Assembly: GCA_002914805.1 (NCBI GenBank)
Contig: JXTB01000209.1
Coordinates: 466,109-530,108 of the forward strand
Reading direction: 5' to 3'
DNA length: 64,000 bases
Source of the DNA: Parasponia andersonii
Taxonomy: Eukaryota > Streptophyta > Magnoliopsida > Rosales > Cannabaceae
Shown piece after piece: positions 33,360 through 44,257 of the stretch. Within the stretch, counting starts at the first letter, position 1; every line of letters begins with the position of its first letter. The notes under the pieces are model-generated. The model saw only the letters and a list, made by a program, of their open reading frames with translations, did no database searches and was not told the DNA's origin. The translations under genes were made by a program, and so were the position numbers.

Positions 33360-34390
33360 GTCCTTTAATTCACAAAACTGCTCAAAATGCCTCTAAATTA
33401 AGAAAGTAGAAAAATACCCCTATACTTACTAAAATACCCCTATAATTTCTCAAATACTCGAAATATCCCTATACTAAATAAAATACCCAAAATGCCCCTA
33501 AAGTAATAAAATTCTCATAAATTTATATAATATATAAAAATAAAATTTTAATTAGAAAAATACACAAAATGCCCCTAGAGTGATGAAATACCCAAAATGC
33601 TTTTAGAGTAACTAAAAAACTGATAAAATTGATAAATATAATAAAATACCCATATAATTCACAAAATACCCAAAATACCCCTAGACTAATAAAATACCCA
33701 AAAAGTCCTTGTAGTAACTAAGAAACTCATAAAATTAAAAATTATTCAAAATTACAATTTAATTAACAAAATACCAAAATACCCTTACAGTAATGAAATA
33801 CCCAAAATGCTATTAGAGTAACTAAAAAACTTATAAAATTAAAAAATATAATAAAATACCCATATAATTCAAAAAATATCCAAAATGCCCCTAAACTAAT
33901 AAAATACCAAAAATGCCCTTTTAGTAACTTAAAAACTCATAAAATTAAAAAATATAATAAATACCCATATAATTCACAAAATACCCAAAATGCCCTTAGG
34001 CTAATAAAATACCAAAAATGCCATTGTATTAACTAAAATACTCATAAATTTAAAAATATAATAAAATACCCATATAATTCACAAAATACCCAAAATGCTC
34101 CTAGAATAACAAAATACCCAAAATGCCCTTCTAGTAACTAAAAAACTCATAAAATTAAAAATTATCCAAAAATAAAAATTTAATTAACAAAAATACCAAA
34201 ATGCCCTTTCATTAATGAAATACCCAAAATACTCTTAGAGTAACTAAAAACCTCATAAAATTTAAAAATGTAATAAAATACCCATATAATTCACAAAATA
34301 CCTAAAATGCTCCTAGACTAATGAAATACCCAAAATATTCTTGTAGTAACTAAAGTACTCGTACATGTACTCCTAAAAAACCCAAAATTC
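33360..34390. repeat. Minisatellite of about 120-bp units in the CACTA element
   Basis: Seven or so degenerate units with the same order: AAATACCCATATAATTCACA, AAATACCCAAAATGCCCCTAG, a TAATAAAATACCC block and GTAACTAAAAAACTCATAAAA. The words ATACCCAAAATGCCC repeat throughout. Not coding in any frame over a useful length. Confidence 0.75.
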
Positions 34391-35019
34391 CTTTATTAAA
34401 TCATGAATACTAGAATGGTCACGACACGTAAACTGGTTTGGTATGTTCTTGATCATAACAGTTAGAGTTTTTCAATTGTGATAATCAAGACCATTCCAAA
34501 CGAGTTGGCATGTCATGATAAAGGTTGTAGTCACAGTTATAATGTGTACATTTATTTGTAGACATAGTGACTTTAATACATGCATTAATTATTTGAGTCA
34601 GAAAAGATATTAGCATAGACTAGTTCAAGAGTTTATGAGAGATTATGCATCTCAATATCAATTCTTGAATTGTCTTGTTTGGATAGTTTGAGATTACACT
34701 TTATGTGTTGTCGTTCACTTATAAATATTGTTCTTTGGTCAATTTCTGATGGTATCTCTCTGTGTTCTCCGAGTGTGTACATATATATACCATACTTAGG
34801 GGAACTGTAGGGAAATACTGCCAGAATTTCGGCTTGAACAGAATAATATTTGAGTGAATGATGAACCACATAACAAAGTAATCTTGAATGGGATAGGGCC
34901 TTACCTTTTAGAAGTGGAGTGATAAATTGGATTTAGGACATATTATAATCATGCATATAATCTTTGACAATAATTTCTAATTCGTTCTGACATCAAACAG
35001 CAAGTATTGCAAAAATATA

Positions 35020-38000
35020 TTTGTTGACAAGAGTTGGATACATTTGAGGAACCGCTTTTCAAAGGAATATTGGAATAGTGCAACGACATTTCTTAATAGG
35101 GCAAAAATTTTTGTAAATGACCAAGGTAAAATTCATTGTCTATGTAAGAATGTCGCAATATATTGCATAAGACACTTGATGTGGTGAAGACGCATATAAT
35201 AACTCATGGATTCAATGTAGAATATTAGGGGACCACTTAGAAATTTCGTGGAGAAGTTAATGACGAGGACATTCCGCAAAATGACCTACACGGAGGTAAT
35301 AATGTTGTAGTAGATGAGATAGTAAATGTGATAAATGATTTCATAGGTCTATTCACTCATAATTCTATTCTTATTGACGTGAATGTGGATGAAAATATTG
35401 TAATATCTTCCTCTATGTCTGTAGAACAGTATGATGATTTGTTCTCCGAGATTGAGTCTGAATTGTATCTTAGGTGCATACATTTCTCGATCTTGAATTT
35501 CTTGCCCAAACTTATGCATTTGAAAGTAATGCATAAATGGAATAATAAATCATTTGATAGCCTATTGAAATCATTGAAAGAGACACTTCTAGTAGAGAAT
35601 AAGCTACCATGGTCATATTACGAGGTGAAAAAATATATGTCTAAGTTGGGATTAGGATATGAGTCAATTCATATTTGTAAATATGATTATGTTTTATTTT
35701 GGAAAGAAAATGCAGACAAAGAAAATTATCCTGTATGTGGGGTAAGCTATTGGGTGGATAAAAATACGAATGGCAAAAAGGCACCTCACGAAGTATTACG
35801 ATATTTCCCATTGATGCTGTAGTTAAGGTGATTGTATCGGTCGAGGTATACTGCAACAAGTATGAGATGGCACTATTCGGATCATTCTAACGAGGAAGGG
35901 GTGTTAAGACATCTAGTTTATGAGGATGCATGGAAGGAGTTTGATCGTAGATATCCTAAATTTTCCAAAGAACCAAGGAATGTACGATTAGGTTTCGTGG
36001 CAAACGGATTCAATCTATTTGGCAACATGAGTTTATCTTACAGTACGTGACCAGTAGTATTGACCACTTATAACTTACCACCATCACTATGCATGAAGGA
36101 GTGTTATTTCATGATGTCATTATTAATTCCTGGTTCTCAATCTCTAGGGAAAGACATGGATATTTTTCTAAGGCCGTCGGTTGAGGAGTTGAAACAATTA
36201 TGGGTTGTCGGGGTATATACTTAAGATGCCACTAGTAATAGTACATTCAAAATGTGAGCTACACTTTTGTGGACTGTTAATAAATTCCTAACCCGTAGTG
36301 GTTTATCTGGTTGGAGTAGTCAAGGTTACAAAGCTTGTCCAACCTATAATGAAGACACCTCTTCATTGAGATTGAAGACCAAAACTTGTTATGTGGGTCA
36401 CAGATGTTTCTTGCCAACTAATCATTCAGTGAGAAGAGGTAAAGAATTTGATGGGAAACCGAAAAGAAGAAACCTACCTCGGCGTTTCAATAATGAAGAT
36501 ATTTTAGAAAAACTGAGATAGTTACCATGTATATTGCTGGATAAACATCTAAGTTATAGAAGGATTAAGAGAAAACGTAACAAAGAGGAACTAAACTGGA
36601 AAAAGAAAAGTATCTTTTATGAGCTAGATTATTGGTAGTCATTATTTTTGAGACACAATCTTGATGTTATGCATATTGAGAAAATTATGTGTGATAGTAT
36701 TCTTGGCACAATGTTGGGAATTGAAGGCAAATCAAAAGACATGATTAATGTCTAGCGTGATTTAGCTGATATGAAAATAAGACGAGAGTTATACATGGAT
36801 GAATCGGGAAACAAGTTGATTAAACCTCACGCATAATACACTCTAATGGCTAATGATTGATTTAAATTCTGTCAATATATTAAGTCGGTTAAGTTTCTCG
36901 ATAACTTTGTAAATAACCTGCGAAAGGATGTAACTAGTAATGACTCAAAAATAACTGGCCTGAAGTTGTATGATTGTCATGTTATTATTCAGTGTTTGTT
37001 AGCTCCTAGCATAAGAGCTTTTACAAATAAGGAAATATCTTCGACAATTATTGAACTCTGTAATTTTTCCAACAAATATGTGGTAGGAGTCTGAGTAAGA
37101 AAGACTTGGAGAATTCTGAAGATACCATAGTTCTTGTTCTTTGCAAGCTTGAACAAATATCCCCCCTGCATTTTTTAATATCATAGTTCACTTAGTAATA
37201 CATTTCCCCGAAGAAGCATTACTTAGAGGAATTGTTCACTTCAGGTAGATGTATCCGTATAAGAGATGTATACAGAAATTAAAGGACTATGTTATAAATC
37301 GAGTACGTCCTGAGGGATCTATTACTGAAGGTTATATTGTTGATGATGCATTAATATTTTTTTCAATGTATTTCTAAGAGATTGAGATGAAATTTAATCA
37401 TCCTAATAGGAATGAGGATGCTATTAATACTGGTCCTCGAAAACACTTAAGTATGTTCTAATTCTAATGTCGTCTTATTAAAAAAAAGACTTATGTGTCA
37501 CTTGATATGCATCTCTAGAAAAAAGCTGAGTGGTACGTATTAAACAATTGCCCGAAGATCTAGAAGTATTTGGAGTAAGCCCTCAATAACCAATAAAAAT
37601 ATTAAACTATTATGATTATATGGCATTATATTAAACTTTCATATTTTTCCTATAATATGGTGAATACAATTTTTTAATTGAATTAAAAAATGTATCAATT
37701 ATGTTAGAATGGATCCCTTGAAGTAACTGATGAGTTGTAGTAATTGGCATCTAGACTACATTTTCATGTCTCATCTTATTCTACATGTATTATAAATGGA
37801 ACTCGATTCGTAACTCACACAAGGAATTCTAAACGATTGACTCAAAACAGTGGTATATCTGTCCTTAGGACTGATGAGAATACATTTTATAGTCGTTTAA
37901 AAGAAATTCAAGAGTTCAATTACATGGACACATATTATGTTGTCTTATTCAGGTGTAAATGGTTTGATGTCAATCCTAGAGAGAAGAAAATAAAAGTAGA

Positions 38001-38456
38001 AAAAAACATAACAAGTATAGCTATCAATTCTGAGTAGTATAAAGATAACCTATATATACTTGCTTCTCAAGCTAAGCAAGTTTTTTATATTGATGAAATA
38101 TTGAATAGTCTGAACTGGAGAATTATAGGACACTTAAGTCATCGAGGTGGATGGGATATTCAAGATTATAACTCCTCAAACTTTGTCCTAACGATTGAAC
38201 TTAGTGAGTTGGAGTCCATTAGTTATATTCGTTGGAGTCAAAGTGAACATGTTCAAAATTCTGATAATGTTATTCATAATGTAGAAGAAGATGATTTTAT
38301 TGATGATAATGAACTTGACCATGATGACACAATGGATGATTATATAGAAGACGAAGAAGAATTGGAGATGGACGATGATGATGAAACTGATCAAGATAAA
38401 TATGAAAATTATATTGATAGCGATGATGATAAATATGAAAATGTGATTAATTATGT
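35020..38456 (+). pseudogene. Degenerate TNP2-like CACTA transposase
   Basis: Four regions of a CACTA transposase are recognisable in order. First, a transposase-associated domain (about 35020-35200: VDKSWIHLRNRFSKEYW, then IHCLCKN). Second, the TNP2 core (about 35560-36720), with YPVCGVSYWVDK and RYFPL, then RWHYSDH, FNLFGNMSLSYST, SGLSGWSSQGYKACPTYN and LDVMHIEK. Third, a DUF4218 region (about 36955-37380), with GLKLYDCHVIIQCLLAPSI. Fourth, a DUF4216 region (about 37850-38130), with YYVVLFRCKWFDVN and LASQAKQVFYIDE, ending in an acidic tail rich in Asp and Glu to about 38456. At least a dozen stop codons or frameshifts interrupt it, for example at 35821, 36053, 36223, 36519 and 37096. The longest open pieces are 35328-35822 and 38101-38505. 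Confidence 0.88.
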
Positions 38457-38539
38457 ATTTATGATAATATTTGTTGCATTGTCAATAAAATATATATTTT
38501 TATAAACATCATTTCTATATGCATCATATTATAGGAAAA

Positions 38540-39345
38540 ATGATATGACTCAGGAGGTTTGGAACAAGTGTATGGATTATTTCAGCTCTAAGGAGCTTAG
38601 GGTTAGTATTTCATTTAATTTGACTTTTGCTACATTAATTTTATAACTATTACATTATTAATTAATGACTTTGAAATGATAAGTTATGTCTAAGAGGAAT
38701 GCTGGTAATAGGGGACAGATGAAGTATGTTAGTAAGTAGACGCCTTAAGTCCACTATCGCCAGTATATATGATATGGTAATCTTCTTACAACTTATTTTT
38801 TACTTTTATATTTTTTTTATTACTTTTGTTTATGTACTTATCAAATTCAATGCACAAGAGAATATTGAGATAGGAAAGATGCAGTCGATCGTAGAGAACT
38901 ATCGACAAAGATATATGGATCCTGTGACTGGCATGTGGCATTCTCAGGAGGTTAAGTAGAATTATGTGAGTAACTTATAAATTATTGGTATTAATTGGTT
39001 GTCTACTAATTTTAATTTTTTACTAACTTTTTTCCAATTATTTTTAGCGTAAGATGGCTGAGATTCGCACGACTCAGTTATAGTCTCAGGTACCTTCATC
39101 TGCCTCCAGTTCTTCGACACAATTTGCACCACCTCATATTGATGAGATATTGATTGCTGATGAAGTGCTTGGTATTAGGAGAGGGTATAGGAGAGGAGTT
39201 GGTCTGAAGCTCAAGGGAGTTGCTAACACTTCTTCTACAGTAATTTCTTCACTATGGAATCCTCTTCTACCCGACTCTAAGTTGCGAGACTTTTTTAGAC
39301 AGACACAGAGTTATTTGGATGTTGCCCACTAGTGTCAAGCAATTC
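38540..39345 (+). pseudogene. Degenerate second CACTA gene (Transposase_24/TNPA-like)
   Basis: Pieces of a second coding region downstream of the transposase, as in other CACTA elements: VWNKCMDYFSSKELR, MSKRNAGNRGQMKY, a stretch ending DPVTGMWHSQE, RKMAEIRTTQL, then an open stretch at 39150-39332 with VLGIRRGYRRGVGLKLKG. These match the plant transposase family with the RxGYxRGxG motif. Introns and several stops (for example 38738, 38957 and 39081) break it up. Confidence 0.65.
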
Positions 39346-39764
39346 TCCAAGCATAGGGTGATGCAAAGAGGTAATACTTCAACGAACAACTGTATTATAT
39401 GTCTAGCGCATTAGTGAGATTGGTTCTGGTATTCCATATGTCTATTTAACTACCTGCTGCTCCTGATATTCTTCTAATGCCCCCATTGTCTCCGAGATTC
39501 CAATCTAAACCTCCTCCCTCGACTTCCGACACTTAAGACAACGTAGATCAAGATAACACTAACTTAAATAGCTAGCTAGCGAGCTAAATAGTTCAATTTT
39601 TTTTCTTCTTGAATACTTTCATTAAATTTTTATTTTATGTGTATTTTTGTTATGGAATTATTTTAAATTTTATTTTAATTTAAAATTTAAAATTATATTT
39701 TATGTTTCAAATATTTTCAATTTATTTCTATTTTATTTTTTATAATTTTAAAAAAAATTATAAC
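39346..39764. other. AT-rich 3' part of the CACTA element
   Basis: Decayed tail of the second gene followed by T-rich DNA. Nothing further recognised. Confidence 0.5.
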
Positions 39765-40160
39765 ATTTATAGTGACAACAATATTGGTCGTCACTATAAC
39801 TATATTTAAATATACATTTTTTAAAAAAATATACCTAAAGCGACGACATCTGTTGTCGTTATAACTATATTTAAATATATATTTTTAAAAAATATATATA
39901 CCTATAGTGACGACAAATGTCGTTGCAATAGTGTAACAACGGCCACTATTATTGTTTTTTAGTCATCGTCCGACGACAATAGCTAACTATTCCAACGACA
40001 AATTTTGTCGTCGCTGTAGAGAAATTATACTGACTGAGCTATACCAGCGACTTATTAACAACGACATTGTAGTCGCGATAGGCCTATAACGATGACTTTT
40101 TGCTCTTTAACGATGACATTTGTTGCCGCTATGACATTTGTTGCCGCTGTAGAGCATTTT
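39765..40160. repeat. Right subterminal repeats of the CACTA element
   Basis: Same palindromic motif as at the left end, for example GACAACAATATTGGTCGTC (39773), GACGACATCTGTTGTCG (39842), GACGACAAATGTCG (39908) and GACAAATTTTGTCGTCG (39997), ending within 15 bp of the terminus. Confidence 0.75.
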
Positions 40161-40170
40161 TCTTGTAGTG

Positions 40171-41480
40171 ATGTTATATCTTCTTCTTTATTGTACTTGA
40201 ATGTTCTTTCTTTTGAAAAAAGAAAATAAATAACAGGCAAAAAAAAGGCCACTAAATCCTAAAAATATATCTAACTAAGTTGACACCTACAAATAGGACA
40301 AATTTCCATCATTCTCTATCTCAAATAAAATAATAAATAAAGGAAAAGTGTGTATACAAAGTGACATGAGCCAATGCCTTCTACGCATCTTCAAGTGATT
40401 GATTTTTTTTGAAAGAAGCTAAAACTCATATTTAATATAAGTATGGTCCATACAATCTTGAGAATAAGATTCCAGATGAACTTTTTATCAACGGCGGTAC
40501 ATGCCAAATATCTTCTACAAAATGACATTAGTCATGTACTAAATGAAATACTCAAATAAAAAGTAGCAAAATAGTGATGGTACAGTGTTTTTCAGAAGTA
40601 GCTAGCAGAACAGAAAGTAAAAAAAGCAAGGCAAAGAGACAAATAAGATTTTGGAAAACTGTGGCAGCTTATCTTATGTATAAGGTATGAGGTATGGACA
40701 TATTTTTGAACAAAACTGTAGGCCCGGCCAATAGCAGAAATTGTGAAACCCATACGGCCCAACAGCATGATCCACTTGCTCCACTCCAATCCAGTGTCCA
40801 CCATACCTGACTTCAATTGTTAAAGATCAACTTTACAACTCCGAAGGGAAATGGACGAAACTGGGAGATTTTTCCTCTTTCTTTCTTTTTTTTTTTTTAA
40901 AAAAAAAGAATGTTTATTAGAACTAATCCTATAAAAATCATTTTTCAAGCCAAAAAAAAAATCCTATAAAAGTCGTCCTGAAAAATAGTCATGCAAAACC
41001 ATTTTAGCCCATTACTTCCCACCCATGTCCAAATCCTGACTCTGAAAAAGAGACGGACAGAAATAATTTCAAGGCAACTTGATTATTTTTTTTTTCCCCT
41101 TAAAACTACTTTTGAAGACTAGTAAGTTTATTATGATTTATTGGCATAACATCAAATTGCTAACATTCTTAATAACAATTTCTATCAATCATGATTGTTA
41201 GTCATAAAGGGTTACAATAAAAAACTAGTCTTACAATAGTTATTATGAGAAAGTCTTTAAAAAGTCATTTTTGGGATTTAAAAGAAAAAAAAAGTGCTAT
41301 TTCTGGTCATTTCCCAGCTTGAAATGGTATAGTCCAGAGTTCTCCTCAAGGCCCTAAGGCGTTGAGTACGTACACGAGTAGGAGCAGGTTTCCATTTTTT
41401 ATATTTGCTTTTAAAAAATATCCGTTTTTTATTCTTTTAATTGATGTTTGTGGTAATATAAATGGTTTATCGACTAATCG
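40171..41480. other. Spacer, no gene seen
   Basis: AT-rich DNA with A and T homopolymers. Short open frames at 40592-40816 (minus) and 41362-41556 (plus) have no recognisable product, and the second runs into the inverted-repeat element. Confidence 0.5.
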
Positions 41481-42001
41481 GTTTATGGCACAAACGGTCC
41501 CTAAATTATACAACTTATGGCATTTTAATCCTCAAAGTTTTTATTTTGGCAATTAAGTCCATGAATTTTTCAATTTGAAATAATTTAATTCCTAAACTAT
41601 CCAAATTATAATTTGCGGGTTAAATTTGACAAAAAAACACACGAGAAAAGTGCATCACAGCAGCATCTGAAAGTATATTTGAGTGAAAATAAACTGAATA
41701 GTAAGATTTAGAGATAACGAAAAATATATTATTTGCATTTTCTAAGCTTCCTTAGAGTAGTAAATTTAAAGAAAACTTTTATGTAATTATTCATTTTTAT
41801 GCTTGAAATTCTCAAATTACTTTCCAAATGAACTTTTAGATACTACCAAGTACTCATCGTGTGTGCTTTTTTTATCAAAAATTAAATAGCAAATTACAAT
41901 GCTTCAAATTAAAAATTTAAGCGCTTAATTATCACAATTGAAATTTTAAGGACCAAATTGCCACAATTTGAATAGTTTAAGGACCATTTGTGCTATTAAC
42001 A
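41481..42001. mobile_element. Fold-back element with ~160-bp inverted arms
   Basis: The left arm (41481-41652) begins GTTTATGGCACAAACGGTCC. The right arm (about 41850-42001) reversed begins GTTAATAGCACAAATGGTCC. Both continue through matching blocks: GGCAATT..GTCC, CAATTTGAA, and AAAAAAACACAC or AAAAAAGCACACAC. The unpaired middle is about 200 bp and has no coding content. It fits a non-autonomous element with long terminal inverted repeats, as in Mutator-like MITEs. A 9-bp target duplication was not found, so the superfamily is not proven. Confidence 0.65.
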
Positions 42002-42786
42002 CTCAACTAAAATAGTGACCGGCTTATTTATTGAGTTAGATATACCCACTACATTACTTGATATATTTAGTGAGAAATTGGAGTGAGTGTCTTTTTTTTT
42101 GCTTCATTTTAATAGGTGTCTCTTTTCTTTTCTTTTTAGAGCTAAATGACCGAGTATATTTATTTTTATAATTGGTATATTCACTTTATATTAGCATTAG
42201 TTTATATATTGATTATATTAGTTTTTATACTTTTTACATTATATTTACCATTTGCATATTGTTATTTTGTTACATCATTTGACAAACTAACACTTGCTTA
42301 AAATGGCCCAAAATTCCGTCATTTTGCTGCATTCTCAAAAATTAAAAATAAAATGGTTAACGAGTTTAAAAATCGGGCAATTCTTCTAAATGCCTCTAAT
42401 CTAAATACACACGACATGACTAACTTTCTCATTCAGACATTTCAATGTCATATAGTAAAGAATTTTTTCTCTCTCTTATACACACATTAATAATTAGTGC
42501 ATATGATTATAACCCTTTTCGTGTTGGAATTTTGGAGACAAAGGATGAACTTGGGTGGTTATGAATTTTGCTCAGATATAATATATTATACAGCATGTCA
42601 AACTTTAGGCAGGTCCAGACCTGCCTTAAAGAGCATAACTAAATTCTACGCCACACACGTTAATCAAATTTAATTAGGAAGTTATATATGCAAAGTATTC
42701 AAACTTCAAAAACACATTTATCTTGTTATTCAAAGTCTATCCATTACACTTCCGTTAACACTCTTTCACACGCAGCAATCAATACT
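42002..42786. other. Spacer, no gene seen
   Basis: AT-rich, no supported feature. Confidence 0.5.
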
Positions 42787-43131
42787 AAATATTGTTAACC
42801 TTTTTTAATAAAAAAGGGAACGGTGGGGCCACCAAGAGTAGCCAACCCGTGTGACTTTAGGAGTTCCACCAAGAGGAATGTTCACTAAAAGTGTTTCAGG
42901 TAGGTCTTACCTTACTCTTATCGGGAGAAGAAGTGCGTTATTCTAGCCTTACCAAGTGTCCAATTAATTAGGTGACTAATGTAAATAGTATCACTTTATA
43001 GAGCAAAACTAAGCCAGGTAAACCGCAATGGAAAATCCTTGGCCTTCCTTAAACTCGAACCCAAGACTTCTATTTGGCCACAATCCGGTAACCATCTAAG
43101 CCACCACATTGGTGGTACCAAATATTGTTAA
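42787..43131 (-). mobile_element. tRNA-derived SINE with perfect 12-bp target duplication
   Basis: The body is 42799-43119, read on the minus strand. It contains an A-box-like GTGGCTTAGATGGTTA and about 33 bp later a B-box-like GGGTTCGAGTTT, the internal RNA polymerase III promoter of tRNA-derived SINEs. It ends in a T/A-rich tail at 42800-42817. The 12-bp duplication AAATATTGTTAA flanks it exactly at 42787-42798 and 43120-43131. The layout resembles the plant Au-type SINEs. Length is about 320 bp. Confidence 0.82.
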
Positions 43132-43939
43132 TTATTAATATTTTGTCAAGAATATTCTATATATATATATTCTTGATATGTGCTTAAAAGCTTAATCCCA
43201 ATCTGCAAGTTCCACCTTAAGTTAAATTCTTCGAAGTGTAAATTTGGTCCAAAATATTATAAAAATTTGGTAGCAAACTTTTCTGAATTTACAGAGTTCG
43301 ACTAGTTGGTCAAAGAAAAGCCATCCACCTTATATATCCAAATCACAACCTTTTTTTAACTCCATCACGTAAGTTAAACGTGAAAATTAAGATTGTCCTA
43401 ATTTCTGAGTCAGTATCCACTAGGACTATACTTGTGAAAAAAAAAACACACACACACACGTACGAAGAATCTCACCAGCGTGCAACATAGCACATAATGC
43501 ATACACGAAAAAAATAAATGACTGATAATAGATGAAAACGAAAGCTATCAAGTTGAAACTCATTTGGTCTATGTGGACTTGTAAACATATATTTACATAT
43601 ATCAGAAAAAGAAGAACACACAGGAATTAAAGACGGAGAAATTCATATAGATGTCTATAAATCGTTGTTGACTGTCCAAACTGAACTTATGAATTTACAT
43701 GTGTAGCAGCATTAAATTATGAAATTTACTGACTATTTGTGTTACACAAGAAATAAAAAAATATTTTTCTTTTTAAGAATAAATGTACAAATTAAATGGA
43801 TGCACAAAATAATCAAAATTAAGCTGTAATGACCTATATAATTAGGTCCGATATCACCATTCTTCCGTATTCAACCGGCTAAATTAGCATCAAGCTTCAA
43901 TCTTCTTAACTGATAATATACTCCAAAAATAACCTAAGT
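43132..43939. other. Spacer and 3' flank of the peptide gene
   Basis: A short CA repeat at about 43445-43460 is the only feature seen. Confidence 0.5.
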
Positions 43940-44257
43940 TCATCGTCCATTCTGATTGGTCGCCACACCAACCTGTACCACGAGACGCGGGAAAGGACTC
44001 ACGTGGCGGATAGAATCGACTACGTAGTGCTTCTCCCCAAGCTGACAGTTTGATCCTCCACTCCCGGGGATGTAGGTACACCCAGATGGTCCAGACGGAG
44101 GGACAGGACCCCTTGGAAGGGACTGAAACTCAAGCCCTTTCATTATTAATCCTTCTTCATGATGATGCTCATACAGTACTCTACTAGCTCTGCTAGGTTC
44201 AAAATGTAGAAGAGAAATAAGCAGCACAACTGCCAAAGTAGTATTTAGAATCCCCAT
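43940..44257 (-). CDS. Small secreted peptide precursor with SGPSGCTYIPG motif
   Basis: Single-exon gene of 105 residues. Residues 1 to about 24 (MGILNTTLAVVLLISLL.., then SRA) form a clear signal peptide, so the product is secreted. The middle holds the conserved motif LPRGPVPPSGPSGCTYIPG then GSNC, with two cysteines. I recognise this motif from a family of small plant secreted or single-pass proteins, usually ending soon after the second Cys. Its SGPS core also recalls the PIP/PIP-like immune peptides, but the flanking residues differ, so no function is assigned. The tail after the second Cys (about 35 residues, ending ATNQNGR) is longer than I expect for the family and may have been gained by loss of an earlier stop. 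It has no close neighbours. Confidence 0.75.
   Translation of the reverse strand: MGILNTTLAVVLLISLLHFEPSRASRVLYEHHHEEGLIMKGLEFQSLPRGPVPPSGPSGCTYIPGSGGSNCQLGEKHYVVDSIRHVSPFPRLVVQVGVATNQNGR

Larger units (their letters stand above)
31099..40170 (+). mobile_element. CACTA (En/Spm) DNA transposon, complete ends, 9.07 kb
   Basis: The left end is CACTACAAGGGC at 31099 and the right end is TTCTTGTAGTG, closing at 40170. These are the hallmark inverted ends of CACTA elements. The flanking triplets are ATA (left) and ATG (right), a 3-bp target duplication with one mismatch. Palindromic subterminal repeats sit at both ends. Inside are a degenerate TNP2-like transposase and a second degenerate gene, in the usual CACTA order. 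Both are broken, so it cannot move by itself, though it may be mobilised in trans. Three unknown bases (31863-31865) and one at 33135 lie in simple repeats. Confidence 0.92.

Noticed and set aside
31700-34390. Possible CRISPR-like or regulatory repeat array
   Set aside because: The sequence is a plant transposon. The repeats are degenerate minisatellites with no constant spacer.
42799-43119. Possible real tRNA gene on the minus strand
   Set aside because: Only A- and B-box-like words are present. No cloverleaf could be formed, and the target duplication marks a SINE.
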